From Streptomyces gossypii (GTDB lineage: Bacteria > Actinomycetota > Actinomycetes > Streptomycetales > Streptomycetaceae), in assembly GCF_025165795.1 (NCBI RefSeq), contig NZ_JAJAGO010000027.1:1-34151 (forward strand): a DNA stretch of 34,151 nt. The letters run 5' to 3'. Below the pieces are notes generated by a model, which saw only the letters and a list, made by a program, of their open reading frames with translations, searched no databases and was not told where the DNA came from. Every line of letters starts with the position of its first letter. Position 1 is the first letter of the stretch. Positions 23,269 through 31,122 of this stretch are shown here, piece by piece. A program made the translations under genes and the position numbers.

Positions 23269-24146
23269 AGCACACGGACAGCGGATCGGCCGCCGCTCCC
23301 GAGTCCGGCCAGGCCGACGCCACCTATGTCTTCGCCGTCTGCGGGCGTGGCTGTGACCCGGCCGCACTCGCCGGCCTGTCCGGTCAGGCGGCCGGTACCC
23401 CGGTGCGGCTGCTGCCCTTCGGATCGCTGGAGGCGGTGGTCCAGGACGTGCCTGCACGGGCGTTCGGCGAGGAGACGCTGCGGGAACGGCTCTCGGACCG
23501 CGCCGAGCTCGAACAATGCGCCCGGGCCCACCATGCGGTGATCGCCGCGGCGGCCGACACTGCCCCGACTCTGCCCCTGCCCCTTGCCACCCTCTACCGG
23601 GGCGACGAACGGGCCCGGGCCGCGCTGCGGGCCGATGAAGGCCGCTTCCTCGCGGTGCTGGAGCGCATTGCCGACCGCGTCGAATGGGGCATCAAGGTGT
23701 ACGCCGGGCGTCGGCGCCCCTCCACGCCTGCCCCACCGCACCAGGCCAGTCGTCCGAGGACACCGGGTGGCCGGGAGTCTCGGGCCGTCGGCTCCGCTTC
23801 ACGTCCCGGGCACGCCTATCTGGAGCGAGTACGCGGGGCACGCGACGAGCGGGAGCAGCGTCAGGAGGCCGGACTGGCCGCGGCTGACGCCGTGGACCGC
23901 GCCCTGCGCAAGGTCGCCGTCGCCGGGCGCAGGCTCCGTTCCCACGATCCGGCTCTGAACCCCGAGCACGGCGTCCAGTTGCTCAACGCCGCGTATCTGG
24001 TGGACCAGGAACGTGCGGCCGAGTTGATGGGGGCGATCGAGCAACTGCGTCGCAGCCCAGAGCACCGCGGTATCGAGCTGGAAGTGACGGGGCCATGGGT
24101 GCCGTACTCGTTCGTGGAGGGAGGTGACCCCGTTGCCGGTCGGTGA
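23265..24146 (+). CDS. gvpL: Gas vesicle protein GvpL (GvpF/L family)
   Basis: A 293-aa GvpF/GvpL family member, the second in the cluster. Seen: ATYVFAVCGRGCDPAALAGL, PVRLLPFGSLEAVVQDVPARAF, HHAVIAAAADTAPTLPLPLATLYRGDE, a helical arm, NPEHGVQLLNAAYLVDQERAAELMGAIEQL, and ending IELEVTGPWVPYSFVEG. A Pro/Arg-rich insertion (about 150-185) between the halves is low complexity and is not part of the core. Known: GvpL interacts with other minor Gvp proteins during nucleation. ATG at 23265 overlaps gvpJ (ATGA), and its 3' end overlaps gvpS. Confidence 0.92.
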   Translation: MKHTDSGSAAAPESGQADATYVFAVCGRGCDPAALAGLSGQAAGTPVRLLPFGSLEAVVQDVPARAFGEETLRERLSDRAELEQCARAHHAVIAAAADTAPTLPLPLATLYRGDERARAALRADEGRFLAVLERIADRVEWGIKVYAGRRRPSTPAPPHQASRPRTPGGRESRAVGSASRPGHAYLERVRGARDEREQRQEAGLAAADAVDRALRKVAVAGRRLRSHDPALNPEHGVQLLNAAYLVDQERAAELMGAIEQLRRSPEHRGIELEVTGPWVPYSFVEGGDPVAGR

Positions 24147-24372
24147 ACACGCGGGTGAAGTGACGTCATGGGAGGGGCCCGAGAGCGGAGCACCGATCGG
24201 CGTGCCGCTGGTCGACCTGCTGGACCGGGTACTGGCCACCGGCGTCGTCGTCAGCGGTGACCTGGTACTGGCGATCGCGGAAGTTCCGCTGGTGCGGATC
24301 TCGCTGAATGCGCTGCTGTCCTCGGTCAACGAACGCGTCGCCGCACCGTGGGGGAACGGCGGCCCGCTGTGA
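24133..24372 (+). CDS. gvpS: Gas vesicle protein GvpS (GvpA/J family)
   Basis: A small GvpA-family protein of 79 aa from TTG at 24133. Seen: VPLVDLLDRVLATGVVVSGDLVLAIAEVPLVRISLNALLSSVNERV, the GvpA/J-type fold with the third short core variant of this cluster. Start choice: GGAGGGAGG at 24116-24124 lies 8 bases before the TTG. The GTG at 24124 overlaps that Shine-Dalgarno, and ATG at 24169 has none; starts at 24124 (82 aa) or 24169 (67 aa) remain possible. Known: GvpS is a minor shell-like protein. The end of gvpL overlaps the start, and the stop overlaps gvpK. Confidence 0.88.
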   Translation: MPVGEHAGEVTSWEGPESGAPIGVPLVDLLDRVLATGVVVSGDLVLAIAEVPLVRISLNALLSSVNERVAAPWGNGGPL

Positions 24373-24707
24373 CAGGGCGGCAGAATCCGCGGACCCCTGC
24401 CCGCGAGGGTGAAGGCCGCCCCTCCTCGGCCGCGAGCGGCGGGCGGCTGGATCTGGATCCGGACAAGGTGGGCCGGGACCTGGTCAGTCTCGTCCTGACG
24501 GTTGTCGAGCTCCTGCGTCAGCTGATGGAGCGCCAGGCGCTGCGCCGCTGTGACCAAGGTGACGTCTCCGACGAGCAAATGGAGCAGATCGGCACGACGC
24601 TCATGCTGCTGGACGAGCGCATGGACGTGCTGTGCGAGCAACACGGGCTGACCAGGGGCGACCTGAACCTCGACCTCGGCCCGCTGGGTACGCTGCTCGA
24701 ACGCTGA
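24369..24707 (+). CDS. gvpK: Gas vesicle protein GvpK
   Basis: A 112-aa GvpK, last gene of the cluster. Seen: the signature LDLDPDKVGRDLVSLVLTVVELLRQLMERQALRR, then LSDEQ-like VSDEQMEQIGTTLMLLDERMDVLCEQHGL and DLNLDLGPLGTLLER at the end. Known: GvpK is a helical assembly factor required for vesicle formation. The GTG at 24369 overlaps the gvpS stop (GTGA); GTG at 24348 would add 7 residues. A weak inverted repeat (24724-24741) lies 17 bases after the stop. Confidence 0.93.
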   Translation: MTGRQNPRTPAREGEGRPSSAASGGRLDLDPDKVGRDLVSLVLTVVELLRQLMERQALRRCDQGDVSDEQMEQIGTTLMLLDERMDVLCEQHGLTRGDLNLDLGPLGTLLER

Positions 24708-24723
24708 CGCAACACGTGAGCCG

Positions 24724-24741
24724 CCCCGCGAACGGCCGGGG
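24724..24741 (+). terminator. Weak hairpin after the gvp cluster
   Basis: CCCCG (24724-24728) and CGGGG (24737-24741) with an 8-base loop, 17 bases after gvpK. The stem is only 5 bp, so this is a weak candidate for the end of the ten-gene unit. Confidence 0.3.
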
Positions 24742-24759
24742 TCCCTACGATGAGTCCGC

Positions 24760-24950
24760 ATGGTCTCCGCCGACCGGCTCCTCGCCTTCGCGGCCATGGC
24801 TCGGCTGCTGCGGGCGCTGTCGCAGGGCGACGCGCGGCGCTGACCGCGGTCGCGAGGGGCACGTCGAGCTCCAGATGCTGCTGCTCGGCCTCGTCTTCAA
24901 CGTCATCGGCGTGGCCTCCGATCGTCGCCGAGACGGGCCGCAAGGAGTAG
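24760..24950 (+). pseudogene. Internally deleted LysE-family exporter remnant
   Basis: Fragments of a LysE/RhtB-type amino-acid exporter. The start is ATG at 24760 (MVSADRLLAFAAMA), then RALSQG, then after a frame change RRAALTAVA, then after a second frame change VELQMLLLGLVFNVIGVASD, then a last frame reading VAETGRKE and a stop at 24948-24950. These match the N-terminus, the loop after helix 2, and the last third including the C-terminal end of the family in the right order. About 190 bases remain of a usual 620-650, so at least two internal deletions are needed. LysE proteins normally have five or six helices, which this remnant cannot form. Confidence 0.75.
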
Positions 24951-25059
24951 AGGGGTGTTGCCGATGTCCCCCTGGGCTCGCGTGCCCCTGCCCGGACACC
25001 GAACCAGACGGCCGGATCTCACCGGGGCGGAATGCCCTGCATGGGCGGTGTCGAACGAA

Positions 25060-25080
25060 ACCTGACGGTGGCTGTCAGGT
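25060..25080. promoter_or_regulatory. Palindrome upstream of the DinB-like protein gene
   Basis: ACCTGAC (25060-25066), 7-base spacer, GTCAGGT (25074-25080): an exact 7-bp inverted repeat 63 bases before the ATG. The size and place suit a repressor site. Confidence 0.4.
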
Positions 25081-25142
25081 AATGGCGCGATGCTCCCCCG
25101 TACCGCACGCCGCGTATCACTGAGGGATGGGAACCAGGCCTG

Positions 25143-25739
25143 ATGAACACCGCCACCGACCCCCGGCCGCTGCTGGCACGAGCGACCGGCCAGTTCGCCT
25201 CGCTCGTCGCCACGGTCGAGCCCAGTCGGCTCGACACTCCCACGCCCTGTAGCGAGTTCGACATCCGCGCCCTGATCGGCCACGTCACGGGCAACACCCT
25301 CGCCTACGCACTGTTCGCCGAAGGCGGCTCCGTGGAGGACGAACCGGGCGGCATCGCCAAGGCCCCGGGCGGCGAGTGGACGGCAGCGTACACAGCGGCC
25401 GGAGAACGGCTCGTCGCCGCCGGGCAGGGATTGGACGACAACGCGCTGGACCGCATGGTGAACCTCGGCTTCGCGACGATGCCCCTGCGAGGCGCGCTGA
25501 GCGCGATCGTCATGGAAATCTCCGCACACACCTGGGACCTGCACCAGGCACTCGGCGGCGGGCACGAACTCGACCCGGAACTTGCCGTGTTCTCGCTGGC
25601 CTACGCTCGCGAGACGCTGCCGCCGGGGCGGCGTGGTGCCCCGGTCCCCTTCGAGCCGGTACGGCCCGCTCCCGAAGGAGCGGATGCCTACGGGCGGCTG
25701 GCGGCCTGGCTGGGACGGGAGGTGCCAGTGGACGGCTGA
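25143..25739 (+). CDS. TIGR03086-type DinB-like metal-binding protein (mycothiol-dependent maleylpyruvate isomerase family)
   Basis: A 198-aa DinB/MDMPI-type four-helix protein. Seen: ATGQFASLVATVEPSRLDTPTPCSEFDIRALIGHVTGN near the N-terminus, where PTPCSEWDVR-LI-HV is the family signature and H47 is the first metal ligand. Later AIVMEISAHTWDLHQALG supplies the other ligands (E, H and H of the E..xHxWDLH motif). The C-terminus AYGRLAAWLGREVPVDG is typical (RL-A-LGR). Known: this family uses mycothiol or another cofactor for thiol transfer or isomerisation, but most members are uncharacterised. ATG at 25143 is preceded by a palindrome. It is followed by about 390 bases without a gene. Confidence 0.87.
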   Translation: MNTATDPRPLLARATGQFASLVATVEPSRLDTPTPCSEFDIRALIGHVTGNTLAYALFAEGGSVEDEPGGIAKAPGGEWTAAYTAAGERLVAAGQGLDDNALDRMVNLGFATMPLRGALSAIVMEISAHTWDLHQALGGGHELDPELAVFSLAYARETLPPGRRGAPVPFEPVRPAPEGADAYGRLAAWLGREVPVDG

Positions 25740-26129
25740 AGCCGGACCTCTGGCGGACCTCTGGCGGGCCCCTGCCGGGCCACGGCACGGCCGTTCCCAC
25801 GGGCCAGCGGGGTGGAGGCGGGCGCGCCAGGGGCGGGTGAACAGTTTTCCCGGGTCCGGGTGCACGCGGGAGTGGCGGCGGCCGACTGCGCACTGCATGG
25901 CGTAGCTCGCCGGCACCGGACCTCCATCCGCGCGGGCGGGGACGCGGCCCTTCACCTCCGCCACGCCCCGGTGGTCGACCCATGCCTGAGCCGCATCCAC
26001 CCTGGTCGGCCTGGCCATGACTGGCCAGGGGACCCGCTCGGCGCGGCGGCGGTTCATCCTGGAAAGCGCGGAGGGGTTCGATGATCGATGGGAGATCGGG
26101 CGAGCCTGTACATCCGGAAGGATGTCGAC
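25740..26129. other. Intergenic region with hairpin and short direct repeat
   Basis: I see no convincing gene in these 390 bases. Near the left end is a short tandem repeat (GGACCTCTGGC twice, from 25744), then a weak GC hairpin (25767-25781). A strong hairpin sits at 26004-26034. A 38-codon frame from 26018 ends at 26133 and overlaps the next gene start (ATGA), but it has no family resemblance. Confidence 0.45.
26004..26034. terminator. Strong hairpin before the nucleotidyltransferase gene
   Basis: CCTGGCCA (26010-26017), loop TGAC, TGGCCAGG (26022-26029), extended by GGTC (26004-26007) with GACC (26031-26034) across a small internal loop: 12 bp in all. It ends 95 bases before the next ATG. 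It may be a terminator or an operator. Confidence 0.45.
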
Positions 26130-26741
26130 ATGACACGCACTGAGGCGCCATGGGGACCATGGGAGCCCGCCCCTCTGTCCGAAGTGGTCGCCCTCTTCTC
26201 AACCCTGCGGACCCCGTGGTGGGTTGCCGGTGGATACGCGATCGAACTCGCAGTCGGCCGAGCCCTCCGAGGACACGGCGACATCGACGTCCTGCTGCTT
26301 CGACGCGACCAACTCGCAGTGCAGCAACTGATGCCGACCTGGCAGTGGTGGGCCGCCGACCCCCCTGGGACGCTGCGTCCCTGGACACCGGGCGAAGTCC
26401 TGCCGGAGAACGTGCACGACATCTGGTGCCGGCCTGGACCTGCCGAGCCCTGGCGAATCCAGATCATGCTCGACGAGTCCAACGGCCACGACTGGATCTC
26501 GCGGCGCGACGGGCGAGTGCGACGGCCCATCGGCCAGCTGGGTCTGGCCTCACCAGAGGGCATCCCCTACCTGGCTCCCGAAGTGCAACTCTTCTACAAG
26601 GCCAAGGAGCCCCGGCCCAAGGACGAACAGGACTTCAGCGCAGTGCTGCCGGCGCTGAGTGACAAGCAACGACACTGGTTGGCCAACGTGATTGTTCAGA
26701 CGCTCGGACATCACCCCTGGGTGGGCCGCCTCCGAAGCTGA
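26130..26741 (+). CDS. Nucleotidyltransferase-fold protein (aminoglycoside/lincosamide adenylyltransferase-like)
   Basis: A 203-aa protein with the nucleotidyltransferase motif. Seen: WWVAGGYAIELAVGRALRGHGDIDVLLLRRDQ (30-61), with GG at 34-35 and the catalytic acid pair DID at 51-53, as in Lnu- and AadA2-like enzymes and in the antitoxin-linked MNT families. Further on are DIWCRPGPAEPWRIQIMLDE and the basic PYLAPEVQLFYKAKEPRPKDEQDF typical of this group. Known: members adenylylate antibiotics or other small molecules; many are of unknown substrate. ATG at 26130 is chosen because GGAAGGA lies 7 bases upstream; ATG at 26088 is an alternative. It is 150 bases before the ATPase/TPR gene. Confidence 0.8.
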   Translation: MTRTEAPWGPWEPAPLSEVVALFSTLRTPWWVAGGYAIELAVGRALRGHGDIDVLLLRRDQLAVQQLMPTWQWWAADPPGTLRPWTPGEVLPENVHDIWCRPGPAEPWRIQIMLDESNGHDWISRRDGRVRRPIGQLGLASPEGIPYLAPEVQLFYKAKEPRPKDEQDFSAVLPALSDKQRHWLANVIVQTLGHHPWVGRLRS

Positions 26742-26891
26742 GCCCACTTCTTACGAGGGGCAACCCCGGCGTCATGGCTCCTGGGGCCCGTGCGGCTGGG
26801 CCGTTCGTGCGGTTCGGGGGACCATCCATGGCTGTTCCTGGGAGGATTGGGCGAACTCAGGACTGGCGACCGGAGCATGGAGGGGGCCTTC

Positions 26892-29800
26892 ATGGCCGGG
26901 ACGGCGCGGCCGTCGATGCAGGAGCTGATCCGGCGTAGGCGTGGCAGCGGGTTCGTCGGGCGCCGTGCGGAGCAGTCCGCCTACCGCGACAACCTGGCTA
27001 CCGCGCCCGGCGATCCGGAGCACCGCTTCCTCTTCCATGTGCACGGTGCGGCGGGCGTCGGCAAGACGTCGCTGGTCCGGCTCTTCGAGCAGGGCGCGCG
27101 CGGGCAGGGCGCGCTGACCGCGTATGTCGATGACAGTGCGCACGGCGTGCTGGAGGCGATGGAGGAGATCAGCGCGCAGTGCGCGCAGCAGGGGCATGCG
27201 CTCAAGGACTTCGACAAGCTGCTGTCGCGCTACCGGCAGCAGCGGCACGAGGCGGACTCGGCGGCCGGTGGCGACGGTGAGGGGCCAGCAGGGGAGGCGG
27301 GCGGCACCCCGGCGCAAGCTCCCACCGCCTCCGCGAGCAGTACGGCCGTGGCCAGGACCGGGCTGGCCGGACTCGAACTGCTCCCGGTCATCGGCACGTT
27401 CGCCGCACGTGCCGCCGACCCGGACCAGCTGGCGCAGGGCATGGACCGCTGGCGGGCCGCGCTCAGCACCCGGCTGCGCAGCGCCGAGGACGTGCAGCTG
27501 GTGCTCGCGCCACTGCGCGTGCTCACGCCCGTCTTCCTGCGCGGCCTGGCCGACGCGGCGGACCGCGTGCCGTGGGTGGCACTGTTCTTCGACACGTACG
27601 AGCGGACGGGTCCGCTGCTGGACGGCTGGCTCCGCGAGGTGATGTTCGGCGACCGTTACGGCGCGATGCCCGCCAACGTCGTCGTGACCCTCGCCGGGCA
27701 GCCGCAGTTGGACCCGGCCTGCTGGGGCGACTGTGCCGATCTCGTAGCCGACCTGCCGCTGGAGCTGTTCACGGAAGCGGAGGCCCGTCAGCTGCTGGCG
27801 GGCAAGGGCATCACCGATGAGCGGGTCATCGCGGTCATCCTCCAGCTGTCCGGGCGCCTGCCGGTGCTCACCTCGATGCTGGCCGAGACCCGGCCGTCCA
27901 GCACCGAGGACGTCGGCGACCCCAGCGGCACCGCTGTCGAACGCTTCCTGAAGTGGATCACCGACCCGGTCCGGCGGGCGGCGGCCCTGGCTGGTGCCCT
28001 GCCGCTGGAGCTGGATGAGGACGTCTTCCGCGCGGTCGCTGACGAGGCGGCGGCGGATCTGTACGGCTGGCTACGTGCGCTGCCCTTCGTCCAGGACGCG
28101 TCCGGCCGCTGCCGCTACCACGACGTCGTACGCACCGCGATGCTGCGTGTCCAGCGCAACCAGTCGCCCCAGCGGTGGCGCGAACTGCACACGGCCCTCG
28201 CGGAGTTCCACGCGGCGCGGCGCGCCGAGACGGAAGCGCCCCTGGAAGCGGGGGACTTCTGGGACGACGAGCAGTGGCGCACCCGACGGCGGGCGGAGAC
28301 CTACCACCTGCTGTGCGCCGACCCGAAGGGCGCACTGCCGGAGGCCCTGCGGGACGCGGTGTGGTGTCTCGACGGGCCCCCGGCTGCCCTCCGCCTCTGG
28401 GCGGAAACGATGGTGGGCGCGGGCACCGACACCAGCAGCGAACCGGTCGCCTCCTGGGGGCGGCAGCTCCTGGACGCCCTCACGAGCCCTGAGGGTGAGG
28501 CGGATGCCGACGACTCGGCATACCGTGCCCGGCTGCGCGTCGGTCGACTGCTCCTCGCCCGCGCGCCGCTGGACACGGACACCCGCTCGCTGGCCCTGCT
28601 CCTGTGCGGGGCGGCCAGGCGTGAATGCGGCGATCCGCACTCATCGCTGAAGGATCTGGAACGTGCACGGGAGTTGACGCCGGACAGGGGCCGTGTCCAC
28701 TGGGAGCTGGGGGACACCTACGAGGTGCTGGACCGGCTGGAGGAGGCTGTGGCCGCGTACTCCCGGGTGCTGGAGCGGGTGGATCAGACAACGCACCCGC
28801 GCAGGGCCGCCGGGCTGCTCGACAGCCGAGGAGTCGTCTTCCACCGGCTCGGGCGTGACGAGGAGGCCGTGGCCGATCTCAGCCGGTCACTCCTGCTGCA
28901 TCCGGACGACTTCTGGACCCTGGGCATGCGCGCGCGTTCCCTGGTGGAGCTGGAAAGGTACGACGAGGCGCTGGCCGACATCGAACGTGCCCGGGCGCTG
29001 GAGCCCGCCTCCGGCTGGTTGCTGCTCATCCGCGCGGACGTGCACGACACGATGGGCCGTGACCAGCAGGAGGTGCTGGACGACTACGAGGCGGCGCTGC
29101 TCGTCGATCCCACCAATGTCTGGATCCTGCCGGACCGCGGCCGGTTCCACCGCGGGGCCAGGCGGTACGAAGAGGCCCTGAGCGACTTCGACCGCGCGCT
29201 GGATGCAGCACCCGACAACTCCGTGACCTGGGCGTCCCGTGGCGAGACCTACCGGCTGCTGGAGCGGTTCGACGAGGCGCTCCGGGACTTCGACGAGTCC
29301 GTGCGGCTCTCCCCGGGCAGCGCCTATGCGCTCGGCAGCCGTGCCCAGGTGTACCGCGCGCTCGGGCGCTACGGAGAGGCGGAAGCTGATCTGACCGCAG
29401 CCCTCGCCCGCTCTCCTGAAGCGGGCTGGCTGCTCCAGGAGAGCGCGTGGGTCCACGCGTTGACCGGCCGGCTCCCAGAAGCTCTCACCTTCAGCGACCG
29501 GGACGTGGCGCTGCATCCGGAGGACCCGACGGCATACGAGCAGCGGGCGCACGTCCATCTGGCGCTGGACCACTTCGCCGAGGCGCTGACCGACGGCGAG
29601 CGGGCGCTGCGGCTGGCACCGGAGAACGCCTCCGCCCTCCACGCGGTGGCCCGGGTGCACCAGCACACCGGACGCCTCGACGACGCGCTCGCCCGCTGGA
29701 ACGAGGCCCTCGCCCGCGACCCGCGGGACGATGTCGCCTGGGCCGGGCGTGCGGCCGCCCACCTGTTGAGGCGGGAGCCCGAGCGGGCGTCGGCCGACTT

Positions 29801-30302
29801 CGACGAGGCGGTCGCACTCGACGGCGCGTACGCGAACCATCTACGGGAACGGGCCTGGTGCCATCGTCTCGCCGGCCGCTACGGGCCGGCCCGCGAAGAC
29901 CTGGACCGTGCGCGCTCCCTGGCGGGTACGAAGGCCTCGGCGCTGGCGGACGTCGAGTGCGAGGCGGCCCTGCTGGAGAGCGCGACGCACGGTCTGCCGC
30001 GCGCCCGCCCGCACTGGGAGCGGCTCGCCGCCTACCCCGTGCTGCCGATCGGGGGCAGCGGGACCGACCGGATCGCGATGCGCTTCCTCGTCCGCACGGC
30101 GCTTGCCGACTGGCCGGCCGCCGACACGCTCCTCGCCGAGCTGACCGCGGCCGAGCCGTACTGGCTGCTGCGCGTGGAGGTGCTCTACGAGCTGCGTCTC
30201 CTCGCCCGTGCGGCCGGCCCTGGACCGCATCACCGCGAAGCGCTCGCGGCGCGGCTCGCGGCGCGGTGGCCGGATGCGGACATCGGACTGCCTGAGCCAT
30301 AG
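26892..30302 (+). CDS. STAND-like P-loop ATPase with C-terminal TPR repeats
   Basis: A 1136-aa protein. Seen: a short basic N-terminus RRRRGSGFVGRRAEQ (14-28), a P-loop HGAAGVGKTSLVRLFE (51-66), a Gly/Ala/Pro-rich linker near 120-155, a Walker-B-like VALFFDTYE (D234), LTEAEARQLL-type FTEAEARQLL and then a helical and winged-helix-like region to about 560. From about 580 to 1020 are ten or more tetratricopeptide-type repeats (for example RLEEAVAAYSRVLE, RYEEALSDFDRALDAAPDN, RFDEALRDFDESVRLSPGS). The C-terminal 110 residues are helical. Known: STAND ATPases with TPRs act as signal-triggered switches, including regulators and some defence proteins. GGAGGGGG lies upstream of ATG 26892; ATG at 26877 is possible. 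No transmembrane part. A short perfect hairpin spans its stop. Exact role unknown. Confidence 0.85.
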   Translation: MAGTARPSMQELIRRRRGSGFVGRRAEQSAYRDNLATAPGDPEHRFLFHVHGAAGVGKTSLVRLFEQGARGQGALTAYVDDSAHGVLEAMEEISAQCAQQGHALKDFDKLLSRYRQQRHEADSAAGGDGEGPAGEAGGTPAQAPTASASSTAVARTGLAGLELLPVIGTFAARAADPDQLAQGMDRWRAALSTRLRSAEDVQLVLAPLRVLTPVFLRGLADAADRVPWVALFFDTYERTGPLLDGWLREVMFGDRYGAMPANVVVTLAGQPQLDPACWGDCADLVADLPLELFTEAEARQLLAGKGITDERVIAVILQLSGRLPVLTSMLAETRPSSTEDVGDPSGTAVERFLKWITDPVRRAAALAGALPLELDEDVFRAVADEAAADLYGWLRALPFVQDASGRCRYHDVVRTAMLRVQRNQSPQRWRELHTALAEFHAARRAETEAPLEAGDFWDDEQWRTRRRAETYHLLCADPKGALPEALRDAVWCLDGPPAALRLWAETMVGAGTDTSSEPVASWGRQLLDALTSPEGEADADDSAYRARLRVGRLLLARAPLDTDTRSLALLLCGAARRECGDPHSSLKDLERARELTPDRGRVHWELGDTYEVLDRLEEAVAAYSRVLERVDQTTHPRRAAGLLDSRGVVFHRLGRDEEAVADLSRSLLLHPDDFWTLGMRARSLVELERYDEALADIERARALEPASGWLLLIRADVHDTMGRDQQEVLDDYEAALLVDPTNVWILPDRGRFHRGARRYEEALSDFDRALDAAPDNSVTWASRGETYRLLERFDEALRDFDESVRLSPGSAYALGSRAQVYRALGRYGEAEADLTAALARSPEAGWLLQESAWVHALTGRLPEALTFSDRDVALHPEDPTAYEQRAHVHLALDHFAEALTDGERALRLAPENASALHAVARVHQHTGRLDDALARWNEALARDPRDDVAWAGRAAAHLLRREPERASADFDEAVALDGAYANHLRERAWCHRLAGRYGPAREDLDRARSLAGTKASALADVECEAALLESATHGLPRARPHWERLAAYPVLPIGGSGTDRIAMRFLVRTALADWPAADTLLAELTAAEPYWLLRVEVLYELRLLARAAGPGPHHREALAARLAARWPDADIGLPEP

Positions 30303-30314
30303 TCTCGGGAGACT
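30301..30314 (+). terminator. Short hairpin at the end of the ATPase gene
   Basis: AGTCTC (30301-30306), GG, GAGACT (30309-30314). It overlaps the stop codon (TAG at 30300-30302). The 6-bp stem with a 2-base loop is weak on its own; longer outer pairing (CTGAG with CTCAG) competes. Confidence 0.35.
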
Positions 30315-30420
30315 CAGCTGCCCGCCGGCTCGCGGATGGTCTTGACCGCGACCGCTCCAGCCGCGACGGTAGCCGCGCACAGGGTTCGCAGGTGTGGCCA
30401 GGAAGAGCAGCGGCCGTGCC

Positions 30421-30461
30421 TTGCGGACCTGAACAACCGATCACGATCCGGTCGTCCGCAA
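30421..30461 (+). promoter_or_regulatory. Two-part hairpin in the leader of the membrane protein gene
   Basis: The outer stem TTGCGGAC (30421-30428) pairs with GTCCGCAA (30454-30461). The inner stem ACCGATC (30436-30442) pairs with GATC-CGGT (30445-30452) around a bulged C. The outer arm ends at the first bases of the Shine-Dalgarno AAAGGG (30460-30465) before ATG 30471. It could control translation start. Confidence 0.4.
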
Positions 30462-30470
30462 AGGGTCATC

Positions 30471-31094
30471 ATGAACTTACCTCAGCCCCCTCAGTCCTAC
30501 CCGTACGGTCCGGTGCCGGTGGCGCCGCCGCAGGGCAGGGAGAAGAGGGGAGCCGTCGCGATCCTCGGTGGCCTTCTCACCGTCGTCGCCTCGATGTTGG
30601 CGGCCGGGCTGGCCGGCGGCGAGTGGCAGGAGAGTGCCACCGGTGTGCCGGTGGATCCCAGGGCCCAGACGGTCTGGGAGCTCGGTGGCAGGGACGGAGC
30701 CGGGCAGTTCCGGCTCTTCGTCGTGCTGACGTTCCTCAGCATGGCGATCGCCGTCGTGTTCTTCCTGCTCGGCAAGAGGTATCTGCGCCGCACGTGTGCC
30801 GTGTTGCTGCTGGTCGTGACCCTCCTGATGGCGCTGTTCGGCTGGCTCACGGTGGCAGAGGCCGCCGACATGGGCTACGGCGAAGGAGGCCAGGGGCAGG
30901 CTGTCAACGTGGTCGTGGCATTCGCGCCGGTCGGTGCCCTCCTGGCCTGGGCGGGCAGTCGTCGTCGAGGTCCAGCATCCGGGCCGATGCCTCCGCCGAT
31001 GCCCCCGCCGATGCCTCCGCCCATGCCCTCGCCCATGCCTCCGCCCATGCCTCCGCCGATGCCGCCCTACGGCCCGAACCCCCCGCTGCGGTAG
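30471..31094 (+). CDS. Hypothetical four-helix membrane protein with MPPP-repeat tail
   Basis: A 207-aa protein that I do not recognise. Seen: a Pro/Gln/Tyr-rich N-terminus (LPQPPQSYPYGPVPVAPPQG), then four likely transmembrane helices (AVAILGGLLTVVASMLAAGLAG; FRLFVVLTFLSMAIAVVFFLLG; CAVLLLVVTLLMALFGWLTVA; VNVVVAFAPVGALLAWAG). Arg-rich segments (KRYLRRT, SRRRG) suggest the topology with loops in the cytoplasm, and a loop with GEWQESATGVPVDPRAQ follows helix 1. The tail is seven units of MPPP/MPSP, then YGPNPPLR. Known: Pro-rich tails on small membrane proteins often serve as interaction arms. AAAGGG lies 5 bases before ATG. It lies 168 bases after the ATPase gene, in the same direction. Function unknown. 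Confidence 0.75.
   Translation: MNLPQPPQSYPYGPVPVAPPQGREKRGAVAILGGLLTVVASMLAAGLAGGEWQESATGVPVDPRAQTVWELGGRDGAGQFRLFVVLTFLSMAIAVVFFLLGKRYLRRTCAVLLLVVTLLMALFGWLTVAEAADMGYGEGGQGQAVNVVVAFAPVGALLAWAGSRRRGPASGPMPPPMPPPMPPPMPSPMPPPMPPPMPPYGPNPPLR
30987..31067 (+). repeat. 12-base tandem repeat encoding MPPP
   Basis: About seven copies of ATGCC(T/C)(C/T)CGCC(G/C), the last shorter, starting at 30987. Each copy encodes Met-Pro-Pro-Pro or Met-Pro-Ser-Pro. Differences are almost all at third positions, so the protein repeat is kept while the DNA drifts. Confidence 0.75.
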
Positions 31095-31122
31095 CCCCCA
31101 CATTCCGCACACATCTGTCGAT

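Noticed and set aside
24903..26057. 384-codon minus-strand frame over the DinB-like gene and its flanks
   Set aside because: No motif, and the plus strand carries a convincing family signature.
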